Source: Bacteroides sp.
GTDB lineage: Bacteria > Bacteroidota > Bacteroidia > Bacteroidales > Bacteroidaceae
Direction of reading: 5' to 3'
DNA length: 6,383 bases
Assembly: GCA_019417975.1 (NCBI GenBank)
Contig: DYCT01000123.1
Coordinates: 1 to 6,383 of the forward strand
The notes beneath the pieces were generated by a model that saw nothing but the letters and a program-made list of their open reading frames with translations, made no database searches and was not told the DNA's origin. Of the stretch, positions 6,383 through 6,383 are shown piece after piece; within the stretch, counting starts at the first letter, position 1, and the number at the start of each line of letters is the position of its first letter. The position numbers and the translations under genes are program-made.

Positions 6383-6383
6383 G

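Overview
The window looks like chromosome of a gut-type Bacteroidota, most like Bacteroides or a close relative. Three things point there. Two probable promoters carry the Bacteroidota -7 motif TAnnTTTG (both read TATCTTTG on the minus strand). Most starts lack a strong Shine-Dalgarno. The gene content is typical: a Porin_10-like outer-membrane protein beside a VOR/KOR-type 2-oxoacid:ferredoxin oxidoreductase cluster. I identify the genus only by this style, not by any database match. Every gene I can support lies on the minus strand, so transcription runs from right (high coordinates) to left.

Unit 1 (about 6382 to 3122) is a compact six-gene operon. In transcription order it encodes a 91-aa TPR protein, a 2x[4Fe-4S] ferredoxin-like delta subunit, the 360-aa alpha subunit (VorB type), a 55-aa membrane protein, the TPP-binding beta subunit and the gamma subunit. 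Gaps are 5, 40, 4, 14 and 22 nt. A -7 box sits at the right edge of the window, and a perfect 12-bp hairpin terminator follows the gamma gene. Alpha, beta, gamma and delta together make a complete four-subunit oxidoreductase. It interconverts a 2-oxoacid plus CoA with an acyl-CoA, CO2 and reduced ferredoxin. The alpha subunit resembles VorB (branched-chain 2-oxoacids such as 2-oxoisovalerate), but the substrate cannot be fixed from sequence and 2-oxoglutarate is a real alternative.

Unit 2 (about 3040 to 41) is a two-gene operon with its own -7 box. It encodes a 698-aa putative outer-membrane beta-barrel (Porin_10-like) and, 12 nt downstream, a 275-aa periplasmic or membrane-tethered solute-binding-domain protein of the SBP_bac_3/MltF-N type. 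No ABC permease or ATPase is in view.

The most notable item is the 55-aa hydrophobic protein (4530-4697) between the alpha and beta genes. It is too short for ordinary ORF calling, and its reading frame is overlapped by an over-long upstream extension of the beta gene. The core metabolic genes otherwise look ordinary. I see no mobile element, CRISPR array, tRNA or rRNA. The window is mostly well-known gene families rather than a clearly new system.
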